A stretch of DNA of 64,000 nucleotides from Hymenobacter sp. BRD128 (GTDB taxonomy: Bacteria; Bacteroidota; Bacteroidia; Cytophagales; Hymenobacteraceae). The DNA lies in the NCBI RefSeq assembly GCF_013256625.1, contig NZ_CP053908.1:3348001-3412000 (forward strand). Direction: 5' to 3'. The notes beneath the pieces were generated by a model, which saw only the letters and a program-made list of their open reading frames with translations, did not search any database and was not told the origin of the DNA. Positions 26,052 through 35,086 of this stretch are shown here, one piece after another. Each line of letters starts with the position of its first letter. Within the stretch, counting starts at the first letter, position 1. The position numbers were made by a program, and so were the translations under genes.

Positions 26052-26222
26052 ATGGGCATCACGTTACGCATCCTGCTTGTGGCGCTGGCAGGCGCTTCTA
26101 TCCTGGGAGCCCGGCTGGCCACTCACCATTGTCTGAAGCATGCCCCACTAGCCAGAGCAACCGCCGCCGGGCAGCAAGAAACTCAGCTGCCGGGGGCATG
26201 GCGCTTGCTGAGCTGGCGCTAA
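26052..26222 (+). CDS. Small hydrophobic-leader peptide, hypothetical
   Basis: A 56-residue ORF: ATG, a hydrophobic stretch (LRILLVALAGASILGARLA), then a polar tail rich in Ala, Gln and Trp. It lies alone in the gap between the sigma/barrel pair and uvrB. It could be a real small membrane peptide or chance; its codon composition is like its neighbours. Confidence 0.35.
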   Translation: MGITLRILLVALAGASILGARLATHHCLKHAPLARATAAGQQETQLPGAWRLLSWR

Positions 26223-26358
26223 CTGCTTCCACTGGCGGCCCCGCTAGTCAAAACCCGGTGAGTTGGCCGGTCTTTTTTCAGCCCTGCCTGTAGAAGTGCA
26301 GAAACCTCGGCCGGCCATTTGGGGTTAAGGGGGTTGGCCCGTTTTTGCCCGCCTCTGC

Positions 26359-28404
26359 ATGTCGACCTACCAGCTTACTTCTGAATTTAAACCCACCGGC
26401 GACCAGCCAACGGCCATTGCCCAGCTTGTGCAGGGTGTAAACAGCGGCGAGCCGGCCCAGGTACTGCTGGGGGCCACCGGCACGGGCAAAACCTTCACGA
26501 TGGCCAACGTGATTGCCGAAACCGGTAAGCCGGCCCTCGTGCTGTGCCACAACAAGACCCTGGCCGCCCAGCTCTACGGCGAGTTCAAGGCGTTTTTCCC
26601 GCAGAATGCCGTCGAGTACTACATCAGCTACTACGACTACTATCAGCCCGAGGCCTACATCGCCAGCTCCGACGTATTCATTGAGAAGGACTTAGCCATC
26701 AACGAGGAGATTGAGAAGCTGCGGCTGCACTGCACCAGCACGCTGCTGAGCGGGCGGCGCGACGTGGTGGTGGTAGCCTCGGTGTCGTGCATCTACGGTA
26801 TTGGCAACCCCGAAGAATTTGGCAAAAATGTCATTTATCTGGCGCCGGGTCTGCGCTACTCGCGCAATAATCTGCTCTACCAGTTCGTGCAGATTTTGTA
26901 CTCGCGCACCGAGGTCGAGTTCACGCGCGGCTCGTTTCGGGTGAAAGGCGACACGGTAGACGTGTTTCCGGCCTACGCCGACTTTGCCTACCGCATCTAC
27001 TTCTTTGGCGACGAGATTGAGGCGATTCAGAAAATAGACCCGGCGAGCGGCAAAAAGCTGAGCGACGAGAAGAACATGACGCTCTACCCGGCCAACCTCT
27101 TCGTGACCGGCAAAGAAACGCTGAACACCGCCATTCACGAAATCCAGGATGATATGGTGCAGCAACACAAGTACTTTGAGAAGGAGGGCCGCGATGTGGA
27201 AGCGCGCCGCATCCAGGAGCGCACCGAGTTTGACCTGGAAATGATACGTGAGCTGGGCTATTGCTCGGGTATCGAAAACTACTCGCGCTACTTTGACCGG
27301 CGCGAGCCGGGCTCGCGGCCGTTTTGCTTGCTCGATTATTTTCCGGATGACTACCTGCTGGTGGTGGACGAAAGCCACGCCACGATTCCGCAAATCCGGG
27401 CCATGTGGGGCGGCGACCGCTCGCGCAAAACTGCCCTCATCGAGTATGGCTTCCGCCTGCCGTCGGCCTTTGACAACCGGCCTTTGACGTTCAACGAGTT
27501 CGAGAGTATGTATCGGCAGGCGGTGTACGTGAGCGCCACGCCGGCCGACTACGAGCTGACCCAGGCCAACGGTGTGGTGGTGGAGCAGATTATCCGACCC
27601 ACCGGCTTGCTTGACCCCGAAATCGACTTGCGACCCAGCATCAATCAGATTGACGACCTGCTCGACGAGGTAGATGAGCGCGTAAAAGCCGGCGACCGCG
27701 TGCTCGTGACCACGCTTACCAAGCGCATGGCCGAAGAGCTAAGCAAATACATGGAGCGGCTCGGCATCAAGGTCGAATACATTCACTCGGATGTGAAGAC
27801 GCTGGACCGGGTAGAGATTCTGCGCCGCTTGCGGCTCGGGGAAGTAGATGTGCTTATTGGGGTGAATCTGTTGCGCGAGGGCCTTGACCTGCCGGAAGTT
27901 AGCCTGGTGGCCATTCTGGATGCCGATAAGGAGGGATTCCTGCGCGACCAGCGCTCGCTGATTCAGACAATGGGCCGGGCGGCGCGTAACGAGCGCGGCA
28001 AGGTTATCCTCTACGCCGACCGCATGACGGGCTCGATGCAACGCGCCATCGACGAAACCAACCGCCGCCGCGCCACCCAGATGGCATATAACGAAGAGCA
28101 CGGCATCACGCCCAAAACGGTGCGCAAGAGCCACGCCCAGATTATGGGCCAAACCGACCTGGCCGACTACCGCGTGGTGGAAACGCAGGCGCCCGCCACG
28201 GCCTATGCCGACGGTGGTGCCGCGCTAGCCCTGGCCGCCGAGCCGGTAGTGGCCATGATGAACCGCGCTGAGCTGGAAAAGCTCATCAAAATCACTGAAA
28301 AACAAATGGAAGCCGCCGCCAAAGAGCTGGACTTCTTGCAGGCCGCCAAGCTGCGCGACGAGTTGGGGGCGCTCAAGCAAATGCTGAAAAGCAAGCGTGA
28401 TTAA
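26359..28404 (+). CDS. uvrB: UvrABC excision nuclease subunit B
   Basis: A 681-residue nucleotide excision repair helicase-like subunit. Walker A GATGTGKTF is at about residue 39, the beta-hairpin YYDYYQPEAY near 92-101, the helicase DESHAT motif near 340, motif VI QTMGRAARN near 540, and a C-terminal UVR domain (KLIKITEKQMEAAAKELDF) that binds UvrC. The length is standard. The ATG at 26359 starts the conserved MSTYQLTSEFKPTGDQP. It is monocistronic. Confidence 0.98.
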   Translation: MSTYQLTSEFKPTGDQPTAIAQLVQGVNSGEPAQVLLGATGTGKTFTMANVIAETGKPALVLCHNKTLAAQLYGEFKAFFPQNAVEYYISYYDYYQPEAYIASSDVFIEKDLAINEEIEKLRLHCTSTLLSGRRDVVVVASVSCIYGIGNPEEFGKNVIYLAPGLRYSRNNLLYQFVQILYSRTEVEFTRGSFRVKGDTVDVFPAYADFAYRIYFFGDEIEAIQKIDPASGKKLSDEKNMTLYPANLFVTGKETLNTAIHEIQDDMVQQHKYFEKEGRDVEARRIQERTEFDLEMIRELGYCSGIENYSRYFDRREPGSRPFCLLDYFPDDYLLVVDESHATIPQIRAMWGGDRSRKTALIEYGFRLPSAFDNRPLTFNEFESMYRQAVYVSATPADYELTQANGVVVEQIIRPTGLLDPEIDLRPSINQIDDLLDEVDERVKAGDRVLVTTLTKRMAEELSKYMERLGIKVEYIHSDVKTLDRVEILRRLRLGEVDVLIGVNLLREGLDLPEVSLVAILDADKEGFLRDQRSLIQTMGRAARNERGKVILYADRMTGSMQRAIDETNRRRATQMAYNEEHGITPKTVRKSHAQIMGQTDLADYRVVETQAPATAYADGGAALALAAEPVVAMMNRAELEKLIKITEKQMEAAAKELDFLQAAKLRDELGALKQMLKSKRD

Positions 28405-28443
28405 TCACGAGGTGCCCTAATAAGCCCGGCGAGCCAGCGCTTG

Positions 28444-28944
28444 CTAAGCTTTTTTCACCACGCTCACGGTGCCATCGTGTTCCAGGCGCACGGTTTCGGT
28501 TTGGGCGAGGTCGCCGAGGTTAGCCGCGCCGCGCACGGCGGCGTGCAGCGCCTCCTCCGAGAAGCTAGCCCGGCGTAGTTCGTGGTGATTGACGGTAGCG
28601 CCTTCGGCTAGTACGGAAGATTCTCCTTTTACCAGCCGGCCAAATGCGGGGGAAAAGTACGTGGCATAGGCTAGCAGCCGGTGCAGCAGCACCAGCGCAA
28701 CCGCCGCCGCGATGATGACGCCAAATGGTGAATCACCCGCGATGGCTCGGCTCAGAATGGCGCCCAGCATAAATTTGACCACCGTTTCCTGGCCGCTGTT
28801 GCTGGCAAAGGTGCGCCGCCCCGACACCCGCAGCAACACCAGCGCAATGATAAAAACAACCAGCGTGCGCCAGCATATCTGACTAGTGGTGATGGTATCA
28901 GCCTTGGCAGCGAGCCCCAATAAGTCAACCAGAAAATCTTTCAT
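28444..28944 (-). CDS. YetF/DUF421 family membrane protein
   Basis: A 166-residue protein with membrane helices near residues 25-42 (TLVVFIIALVLLRV) and 75-95 (GVIIAAAVALVLLHRLL), the DUF421 signature SGRRTFASNSGQETVVKFMLGAI between them, and a C-terminal soluble alpha/beta domain (EGATVNHHELRRASFSEEAL). Family function is not established. ATG at 28944 is clear. It converges on uvrB. Confidence 0.88.
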   Translation of the reverse strand: MKDFLVDLLGLAAKADTITTSQICWRTLVVFIIALVLLRVSGRRTFASNSGQETVVKFMLGAILSRAIAGDSPFGVIIAAAVALVLLHRLLAYATYFSPAFGRLVKGESSVLAEGATVNHHELRRASFSEEALHAAVRGAANLGDLAQTETVRLEHDGTVSVVKKA

Positions 28945-29056
28945 GCCAGCCCGTGGTAAATAGTTTTTCCTACCTATACGGGCTAGCCACGAATCGACTA
29001 GCTTACTTGCAGTTATTACCGCAAATCAACCAGTCGATTCATTGGTAGCAAGCCAC

Positions 29057-29542
29057 TTACTCTGCTTGTTTGCGGGCGCGCTTCGCGGCAGCGGTGTTGG
29101 CTACGGTATGCTCACCGGCTTTGGAGCCCGCTTGTTTTTTGGCGTTGGTAGCTTTTTTCTCAGCTGGCGTCAGGGCATCCCAGGCTTTGGCGGGCAGGTA
29201 ACGGGTAGTACCATTGGGACGGCGCGCTGGCTTCTCATCGGCAGTTTGCCACTCCTGCGCCGTCCACTGATGTAGGCTCTTCTGCTTGGAGTTAGGATGG
29301 CGCTGCAGATAGCCGCCGCCCGCTTTTTGATAAGCCAGCGTGAGCAGCTGCGATTTGCGAGCACTCCAGGTGCCAGGCTCGCCACCCTTGGCGGCAGCGC
29401 GAATCTCGGTCTTTAGACGCTCGCGCAGGGAGGGGTCGGTGTAGGTATTCTCGTCGGTGCGGCGGCGCGCAGCAGGGCGGGTTTTGGTACGTTTGCGAGC
29501 CGGGGTGCTACTGGCGGCGGCTTCGGGGGCAGGGGTCTTCAT
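29057..29542 (-). CDS. DUF5872 domain protein
   Basis: A 161-residue highly basic protein. A Lys/Arg/Ala/Pro-rich N-terminus (PARKRTKTRPAARRR) precedes a compact domain with TDPSLRERLKTEI, GGEPGTWSARKSQLLTLAYQKAGGGY, WTAQEWQTAD and YLPAKAWDALTPAEKKAT, which match the DUF5872 pattern. The tail is again Lys/Ala-rich. The basic ends suggest nucleic-acid binding, but the function is unknown. I chose the ATG at 29542 because the frame before it has no supported start. Confidence 0.78.
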   Translation of the reverse strand: MKTPAPEAAASSTPARKRTKTRPAARRRTDENTYTDPSLRERLKTEIRAAAKGGEPGTWSARKSQLLTLAYQKAGGGYLQRHPNSKQKSLHQWTAQEWQTADEKPARRPNGTTRYLPAKAWDALTPAEKKATNAKKQAGSKAGEHTVANTAAAKRARKQAE

Positions 29543-29773
29543 CAGGGGGCCAGAAAAGTAGAACAATTGACCTACGGCAGAAAATAATTGAGGTTGCACG
29601 GCGTAAGTCAATTAGAAAAAGATGTTTAACATTCATAATCAATTTGTTAAACAAACTACTCCTTTTTTACAGCCTATTGCCTTGCCAAGTCGTACTTTAC
29701 CGGCTGCTATTTCGACAACCACCGCCCAACCAGCGGCGTAAGGCGCCCATATTCATTGTTTTATTTCATTTGT

Positions 29774-32092
29774 ATGTATAGAAAACTACTGTATTTACTA
29801 CTGTTGCTGGGAATAGGGCCAACAGCTTTGGCCCAGCGTGTGGGGCTGGTGCTCAGCGGCGGCGGCGCCAAGGGCTTGGCGCACGTAGGGGTGCTCAAGC
29901 AATTGGAAGCCAACGGCATCCCGATTGATTATATCGTGGGCAATAGCATGGGGGCCGTGGTTGGTGCCATGTACGCGGCCGGCTATTCGCCCCGCGATAT
30001 TGAGCAGATTGTGTTGTCGGACGAATTTCAGAACTGGGCTACGGGGAAAGTACTGCCCGACAAAACATTCAATTTTCTTACGGCCGAGCCTTCGCCTTCG
30101 TCGCTGCGGCTGGGGCTCTCGATTGATTCGACCTTCAAGGCCAATATCTCGCCCAATCTGGTCAACGACCTGAACCTCAATTTTGCGCTGGCGCGGCTGC
30201 TAGCCCCGGCCGGCGCCGCGGCTAAGTACAACTTCGACAACTTGTTTGTGCCGTATCGCTGCCTGGCCACCGAGGTATTTACGCGCCGGGAAGTGGTGCA
30301 GAAATCGGGGCTGCTTTCCGATGCCGTGCGCAACTCAATGGCGTATCCGCTAGCCTTCCGGCCTATTCGCAACCTCGACGGGCGCTACCTGTTCGACGGC
30401 GCGGTGCTCGACAATTTTCCGACCGACGTGATGCGGCAGGACTTTAAGCCCGACATTATCATTGGTGTAAACGTGGGCGACGTGGCCTTTAAGAAGTATC
30501 CGTACAAGACCGACGATGCGCTCCTCACGAGCACGCTCGTATTTCTGGGTACCAGCGTGGCCGATACCAACAGCGTGGGCAAAAACGGCATCTACATTCA
30601 GCCTGCGCTAGGCAGCCTGGGCGCGGCCGATTTTGATAAAGTGCGCACGCTCATTGCCAAGGGCGATACGGCGGCCCAGCTGAGGATGGCCGAAATAAAG
30701 CAGCGCATCGGCCGGCGCATCGATACCGTAGAGTTGCAGCGCCGCCGGCTAGCCTTCCAGCAGAGCGTGCCCGCGCCGCGCTTTGTGAAAGTGGAAGTGC
30801 AGGGCCTACGCCCCGACCAGAACGAATATGCCCAGCGCTTTTTTCGCAAAGAAGGCTCTACCTACGGCCTCGATGCGCTGGAGGAGGGGTACTACCGCCT
30901 GGCCTCGGACGATTATTTTCGCAATATCTACCCCCGCATTCGCTACGATGAGGCCCTGAAAGGCTACGTATTTAGCGTAGATGCGCAGCGCAACAATAAC
31001 ATTGCCACCGAGATAGGCCTGACGCTCAGCACGCGGCCCATTGAGAGCCTGTATCTGGGCGTCGAGTTTCGCTACCTGCGGCAACTGCTCTACTCGGCGG
31101 CGGCCAACGTGAGCGTGGGCCGCTTTTACAACGGGGCGCAGGGCACGTTTCGACTCAACGCCCCCGGTCGGCTGCCGTTCTACATCGCGCCCCTGGTAAC
31201 GTATAATAACTGGGATTATCAGCAAACGAGCCCGCTGCTGGGCGGCAACGATGCCCTCAATACGCAGGTGCAGCAAAAGGACACCAAAATCGGGGCGCAG
31301 ATTGGCGTGTCGCCCCGCTACCGCTCGCGCCTGGTGCTCGACGTTGGCGCGTTTTACAACGTAGATAACTACTCCAACATCGTGGACCAGATTTCGCCTT
31401 CGGCCGTGCTCGACCGCACCTCATTTAAGGGCGGCACGGTGGCCCTGCGCTTCGCGCGCAACTCGCTCAACCGCAAGCAGTACGCCACCGCGGGGCGACG
31501 GGCCGTGCTTACCGTGCGAGCCGTGACCGGCACCGAGGTATACGACCCCGGCTCAACGTCATTGTTCCGCGACCTGGGCGAGCGCTCGCAACACCACCAG
31601 TGGGTGCAGTTTCGGGGTGCCTACGAGCGGTACCTGCCTTTACACAAGGATAAATCGGCCTGGGGCTACTTCGGGGAGCTGAGTATCAGCGGCCAAGACG
31701 AATTCTTTAACTACCGCTCGTCGCTGACTATGGCACCCATTTTCGCCCCGCTGCCCGATTCGCGCACCAAGTTTCTGGACCGCTACCGCTCGCCCAGCTT
31801 CGCGGCGGTGGGGCTACGCTACTCGCAGATAGTGCTGGGCAAGATAGAGTGGCGCTCAGAGGTATTTGCGCACGTCAATTTTGCCGAGCTAACCGATAAT
31901 AAACAGATGGCCGAGCGGCAGTCGGGCGTAAGCCGGCCCTACCTGACGGCCTCCACGGGTTTCATCGTTACCACGCCAGTGGGGCCGCTAGCCCTGCACG
32001 CGCTTTATTATGACTCGGCCCTCCCCAGCAGTCGCTTTGGTTTGTATGCCCACCTGGGCTATATCCTGTTCAGAAGTCGTTCGCTGGAGTAA
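29774..32092 (+). CDS. Patatin-like phospholipase fused to an outer-membrane beta-barrel
   Basis: A 772-residue protein with a signal peptide (to TALAQ). The patatin domain (about residues 23-230) has the oxyanion loop SGGGAKG, the nucleophile serine in GNSMGAV, and the catalytic Asp in DGAVLDNFP. A POTRA-like segment follows (VKVEVQGLRPDQNEYAQRFF), then a C-terminal barrel with many aromatic-ended strands, ending GYILFRSRSLE. This is the PlpD/type Vd-like architecture of Bacteroidota, where a lipase is tethered to its own barrel. Start ATG at 29774 is preferred over a TTG at 29756. Confidence 0.9.
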   Translation: MYRKLLYLLLLLGIGPTALAQRVGLVLSGGGAKGLAHVGVLKQLEANGIPIDYIVGNSMGAVVGAMYAAGYSPRDIEQIVLSDEFQNWATGKVLPDKTFNFLTAEPSPSSLRLGLSIDSTFKANISPNLVNDLNLNFALARLLAPAGAAAKYNFDNLFVPYRCLATEVFTRREVVQKSGLLSDAVRNSMAYPLAFRPIRNLDGRYLFDGAVLDNFPTDVMRQDFKPDIIIGVNVGDVAFKKYPYKTDDALLTSTLVFLGTSVADTNSVGKNGIYIQPALGSLGAADFDKVRTLIAKGDTAAQLRMAEIKQRIGRRIDTVELQRRRLAFQQSVPAPRFVKVEVQGLRPDQNEYAQRFFRKEGSTYGLDALEEGYYRLASDDYFRNIYPRIRYDEALKGYVFSVDAQRNNNIATEIGLTLSTRPIESLYLGVEFRYLRQLLYSAAANVSVGRFYNGAQGTFRLNAPGRLPFYIAPLVTYNNWDYQQTSPLLGGNDALNTQVQQKDTKIGAQIGVSPRYRSRLVLDVGAFYNVDNYSNIVDQISPSAVLDRTSFKGGTVALRFARNSLNRKQYATAGRRAVLTVRAVTGTEVYDPGSTSLFRDLGERSQHHQWVQFRGAYERYLPLHKDKSAWGYFGELSISGQDEFFNYRSSLTMAPIFAPLPDSRTKFLDRYRSPSFAAVGLRYSQIVLGKIEWRSEVFAHVNFAELTDNKQMAERQSGVSRPYLTASTGFIVTTPVGPLALHALYYDSALPSSRFGLYAHLGYILFRSRSLE

Positions 32093-32107
32093 CGGCTTGC
32101 GCAAAGC

Positions 32108-33136
32108 CTAGCTAACGGGCGCAATCTGGGGCGCCGGTTGCGGTGCGGTGGAAGGCGTGCCGATGTGCGGCCAGCCCGCCTCGTCGTACTGAACTTTATC
32201 AAGCAGCAGCACTCGGCGCGAGTAGCCCTGCTCGTCATTGATGGCATCGAAGGTAGGCTGCTGGCGGTCAATGGCGTGGTACAGCATCCAGTCCTGCCCC
32301 GCCACGTCGGTTACCAGGCAGTTATGGCCCGGCGCCTGCCAGCGCTGGTTTTCGCTGAGAATGGTGCCGGCCGTGCCCGTAGCGGCAGCTAGCGTTTCAT
32401 AGGGGCCGGTGGCGGTGCGGGCGCGGGCCACCAGCACGGCATAGCGCGCATCGGGGCCGCAGCAATTGTCGCCCGAATAAAACAGATAGTACCAACCGGC
32501 GCGGTAGTGTACCCAACTCCCCTCAATGAGGTAGCCATACGAGGCATAGTCGCTAGCCAGGCGCGGCCTGATTACCACTGTTTCCTGGCTGCCCGGCGCG
32601 AAGCTGAGTCCATCAGGAGCCAGTGGCCGCACCCGCAACGGCCCAAAGCCCGAGCCCCAAAACAATAGCTGCCGGCCCGTGACAGGCTCCACAAAGCGCA
32701 TCGGGTCGATATTTTCAAAGCCCACCCCACCCGCCAGCAGCGGCTGCCCACTATCTACAAACGGGCCGGCCGGCTGCTGCGCCACGGCCACGCCCAGGCA
32801 CAGCCCCGCCAGGGGGTCATTGGGCTGCGCCGAATAATACAACAGGTAGTGGCCATCGGGATGGCGGCTCACATCGGGCGCCCAGAAGCGCTGGCTCGTG
32901 GCGGCCCAGCCGGGCTTGTGGGGCAGCGCCTCGCCCAGGTGCTCCCAGTCAACCAGATTCAGCGAGCGGGCAACCTGAAAATTGATAACCTGCCCTTGGT
33001 ACCGGGTTTGGGTAGCGTAGGCGTAGTAATAGCCATCGGGCGCCAGCAATACGCTGGGGTCCGGAAAGTCCGTGTCCAGTACGGGATTTTGGTAAATACC
33101 AGTAGGCGGCAATTGCGCGGGCTGTGGGGCGTTCAT
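32108..33136 (-). CDS. Glycoside hydrolase family 43 protein
   Basis: A 342-residue five-bladed-propeller glycosidase. The general base is Asp in NPVLDTDFPDPSV, the pKa-modulating Asp lies in FWAPDVSRHPDG, and the acid glutamate is probably in YLIEGSWV. GH43 enzymes are mainly arabinofuranosidases, xylosidases or arabinanases. There is no signal peptide, so it acts in the cytoplasm or leaves by another route. Its start overlaps the stop of the hydrolase gene by 4 nt (ATGA), so the two are translationally coupled. Confidence 0.9.
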   Translation of the reverse strand: MNAPQPAQLPPTGIYQNPVLDTDFPDPSVLLAPDGYYYAYATQTRYQGQVINFQVARSLNLVDWEHLGEALPHKPGWAATSQRFWAPDVSRHPDGHYLLYYSAQPNDPLAGLCLGVAVAQQPAGPFVDSGQPLLAGGVGFENIDPMRFVEPVTGRQLLFWGSGFGPLRVRPLAPDGLSFAPGSQETVVIRPRLASDYASYGYLIEGSWVHYRAGWYYLFYSGDNCCGPDARYAVLVARARTATGPYETLAAATGTAGTILSENQRWQAPGHNCLVTDVAGQDWMLYHAIDRQQPTFDAINDEQGYSRRVLLLDKVQYDEAGWPHIGTPSTAPQPAPQIAPVS

Positions 33137-33858
33137 AGCGCAGCGTCATTAGCGTACTGACCTTTGAATAGCTCTTCCGGGGCTTCCAGCGGCAGCAGGT
33201 GCCCCGCGCCCGGCACCACTACCAGCGCGGTGCCGGCGGGCAGCAGCGGCAAGGTGTGCTGGCGCTGCACCGCTGGCGAAATGGCCTGGTCATTCTCCCC
33301 CACCAGCAGGCGGCACGGCACCTCAATCCGGGGCATTTGGGCCGAGATGTCCTCGCGCGAGCCGTGCAGAAGCCACGCCTCCCAGGCGGCGCGGGTGGTA
33401 CGCAGGTTGTCGGCCACCACTTGCTGGCGCTCCTGCTCGGGGAGTGGAATACCAGTTATTTTCACGAACGTTTTTTCGGCTTCGGCCGGCTGGCCATAGG
33501 CGGCCAGGCTAGCCGCGCGGTCGGCGTCGCTGAGGGGCTCGGCGCTGGGTGGCGAGGGCGACAGCAGCAACAGACCGCGCAACCCCACCGGCCGCCGGGC
33601 CGCCAGCAGCAGCGCTATTTTACCGCCCATACTATGACCGATTATTTGGTAATCAGTCAGCTTATTGGCTTCACTATACTTCGCAACCCAATCGGCATAG
33701 CTAGCCACTGAGTAGTCGAAGCTGGCCGGCGCGGCCTGGTCGCCAAAGCCCGGCAGGTCGGGAGCTAGCAGGCGGCTGCCCGGCGGCAACAATGGCTTGA
33801 GCAACTCAAATTCACGGCCAGAGCCTGCCCAGTAGTGTAATGCAAGGTAAGTAGTCAT
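33133..33858 (-). CDS. Alpha/beta hydrolase
   Basis: A 241-residue alpha/beta-fold hydrolase. The nucleophile elbow is GHSMGG near residue 92, the oxyanion histidine region is LALHYWAGS at the start, the acid is in LLVGENDQAIS, and the catalytic His is in VPGAGHLLPLE. It resembles small esterases and MenH-like enzymes; the substrate is unknown. It is the first gene of a two-gene operon with GH43. Confidence 0.9.
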   Translation of the reverse strand: MTTYLALHYWAGSGREFELLKPLLPPGSRLLAPDLPGFGDQAAPASFDYSVASYADWVAKYSEANKLTDYQIIGHSMGGKIALLLAARRPVGLRGLLLLSPSPPSAEPLSDADRAASLAAYGQPAEAEKTFVKITGIPLPEQERQQVVADNLRTTRAAWEAWLLHGSREDISAQMPRIEVPCRLLVGENDQAISPAVQRQHTLPLLPAGTALVVVPGAGHLLPLEAPEELFKGQYANDAAL

Positions 33859-34118
33859 GGGGGCAAGGGGATTGGTAGCCGGTTCGTTCTACGCGCCAGC
33901 CGGGGGCTGGTTAAAGAGGTAGCCCGTTCGAAAATCGACGGTGAATCCAAAAACAAAAAATAGTTGTACCTGGCGGCGCGGCACACTTGTAAAATTCGGG
34001 CATGCGCTGCTACATTTGGCTCGATTATGGCGGTTTCCTAAACCCCCACTCCTTTTTTTCTTAACGCTGCACACTATCGACCAGAAGCTCTACGTTCCCT
34101 TATAACTCGTAGTTCTTT

Positions 34119-34754
34119 ATGGAACCTCTGCAGCCGAGCGACTCCGCGCTCATCGACCTCTACCTGGCCGGCCGCGAATCGGCATTTGCCCAGCTGCTCC
34201 AGCGCTATCAGGCGCGGGTCTACACGACTATTCACTTGGTGGTACGCGACGAAGACCTGGCCGACGACCTGACCCAGGATACGTTTATCAAAGCCATTCA
34301 TACGCTCAAGAGCGGGCGCTACCAGGACGAAGGCAAGTTTGGCTCGTGGCTGTGCCGCATTGCCCACAATCTGGCCATCGATGCGTTTCGCCGCGCAAAA
34401 AGAGCGCCCCAAACGAGCCTCGATGACAACATGGGGCTGGCTAATTCGTTACACCTTTCAGAAGAGTCGGCCGACGATGTGCTGGGCCGCGAGGAAAGCC
34501 ACGCGCACCTACGCCAACTCATTCAGGAACTACCCACGGCCCAGAAAGAAGTGCTACTAATGCGCCACTACGGCGATATGAGCTTTCAGGAAATCGCTGA
34601 CGCAACCGGCGTTAGCATCAATACCGCGCTGGGCCGCATGCGTTACGCACTCATTAACCTGCGGAAAAAAATGGCCGCCCATTCGCTTCTTTATGATTCA
34701 AACCTTACCCCACCCGACGTTGCTTCGCTACGTGTACAACGAATTGCCAGCTGA
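34119..34754 (+). CDS. ECF-type RNA polymerase sigma factor
   Basis: A 211-residue sigma factor with region 2 (FAQLLQRYQARVYTTI, DLADDLTQDTFIKAI) and region 4 (LPTAQKEVLLMRHYGDMSFQEIADATGVSINTALGRMRYAL-type helix-turn-helix). The C-terminal 20 residues extend past region 4 and overlap the next gene by 62 nt. No classical promoter is visible upstream. The small gene behind it probably encodes a regulator of it. Confidence 0.92.
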   Translation: MEPLQPSDSALIDLYLAGRESAFAQLLQRYQARVYTTIHLVVRDEDLADDLTQDTFIKAIHTLKSGRYQDEGKFGSWLCRIAHNLAIDAFRRAKRAPQTSLDDNMGLANSLHLSEESADDVLGREESHAHLRQLIQELPTAQKEVLLMRHYGDMSFQEIADATGVSINTALGRMRYALINLRKKMAAHSLLYDSNLTPPDVASLRVQRIAS

Positions 34755-34917
34755 TGAACAGCACGAGGTAGAGGATGCCCTGCTGCACGACTCCGAGCTA
34801 GCCGCAGCCTGTGCCGACCTGCTCCTGGCCCAGCGCACCCTCGACCACCTGGTGCGCGGCCCGCGCCCCGATACCTCGGCGGCTATTTTGCAGTACTCGC
34901 GCACGTTTATGCGCTAG
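34693..34917 (+). CDS. Small protein overlapping the sigma gene, likely anti-sigma
   Basis: A 74-residue soluble protein read in another frame from inside the sigma gene's 3' end. It is helical and acidic: HPTLLRYVYNELPADEQHEVEDALLHDSELAAACADLLLA. This recalls the N-terminal sigma-binding part of anti-sigma factors (the y-x-x-nELs-x-e-e-x-x-v-E pattern) without a membrane helix or zinc site. The overlap and shape support a role as a minimal anti-sigma factor; direct proof is lacking. Confidence 0.75.
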   Translation: MIQTLPHPTLLRYVYNELPADEQHEVEDALLHDSELAAACADLLLAQRTLDHLVRGPRPDTSAAILQYSRTFMR

Positions 34918-34951
34918 CGGCGGGAGCAACGCCGATTTCTTTACCCTCAAG

Positions 34952-35040
34952 GAACGTCCTGCTGAGCTTGTCGAAGCATCGCTATCGCTTCACCCAAAGA
35001 CGGTAGCGATGCTTCGGCAAGCTCAGCAGGACGTTCTTTT
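34952..35040 (+). terminator. Long inverted repeat / terminator with AGCTTGCCGAAGC motif
   Basis: Arms 34952-34987 and 35001-35036 match over 36 nt with two wobble-type mismatches; a 13-nt loop lies between and a T run follows. It shares the GCTTCGGCAAGCTCAGCAGGA motif with hairpins at 57684 and 61293. Confidence 0.85.
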
Positions 35041-35045
35041 TTAGG

Positions 35046-35053
35046 TAGCTTTG
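35046..35053 (+). promoter_or_regulatory. Candidate -7 element for nth
   Basis: TAGCTTTG fits TAnnTTTG and sits just behind the hairpin; the start codon is 34 nt on. No -33 box is seen. Confidence 0.4.
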
Positions 35054-35086
35054 GGCTAGTGCCGCTTGCAGCTCTTCGTTTTTGCC

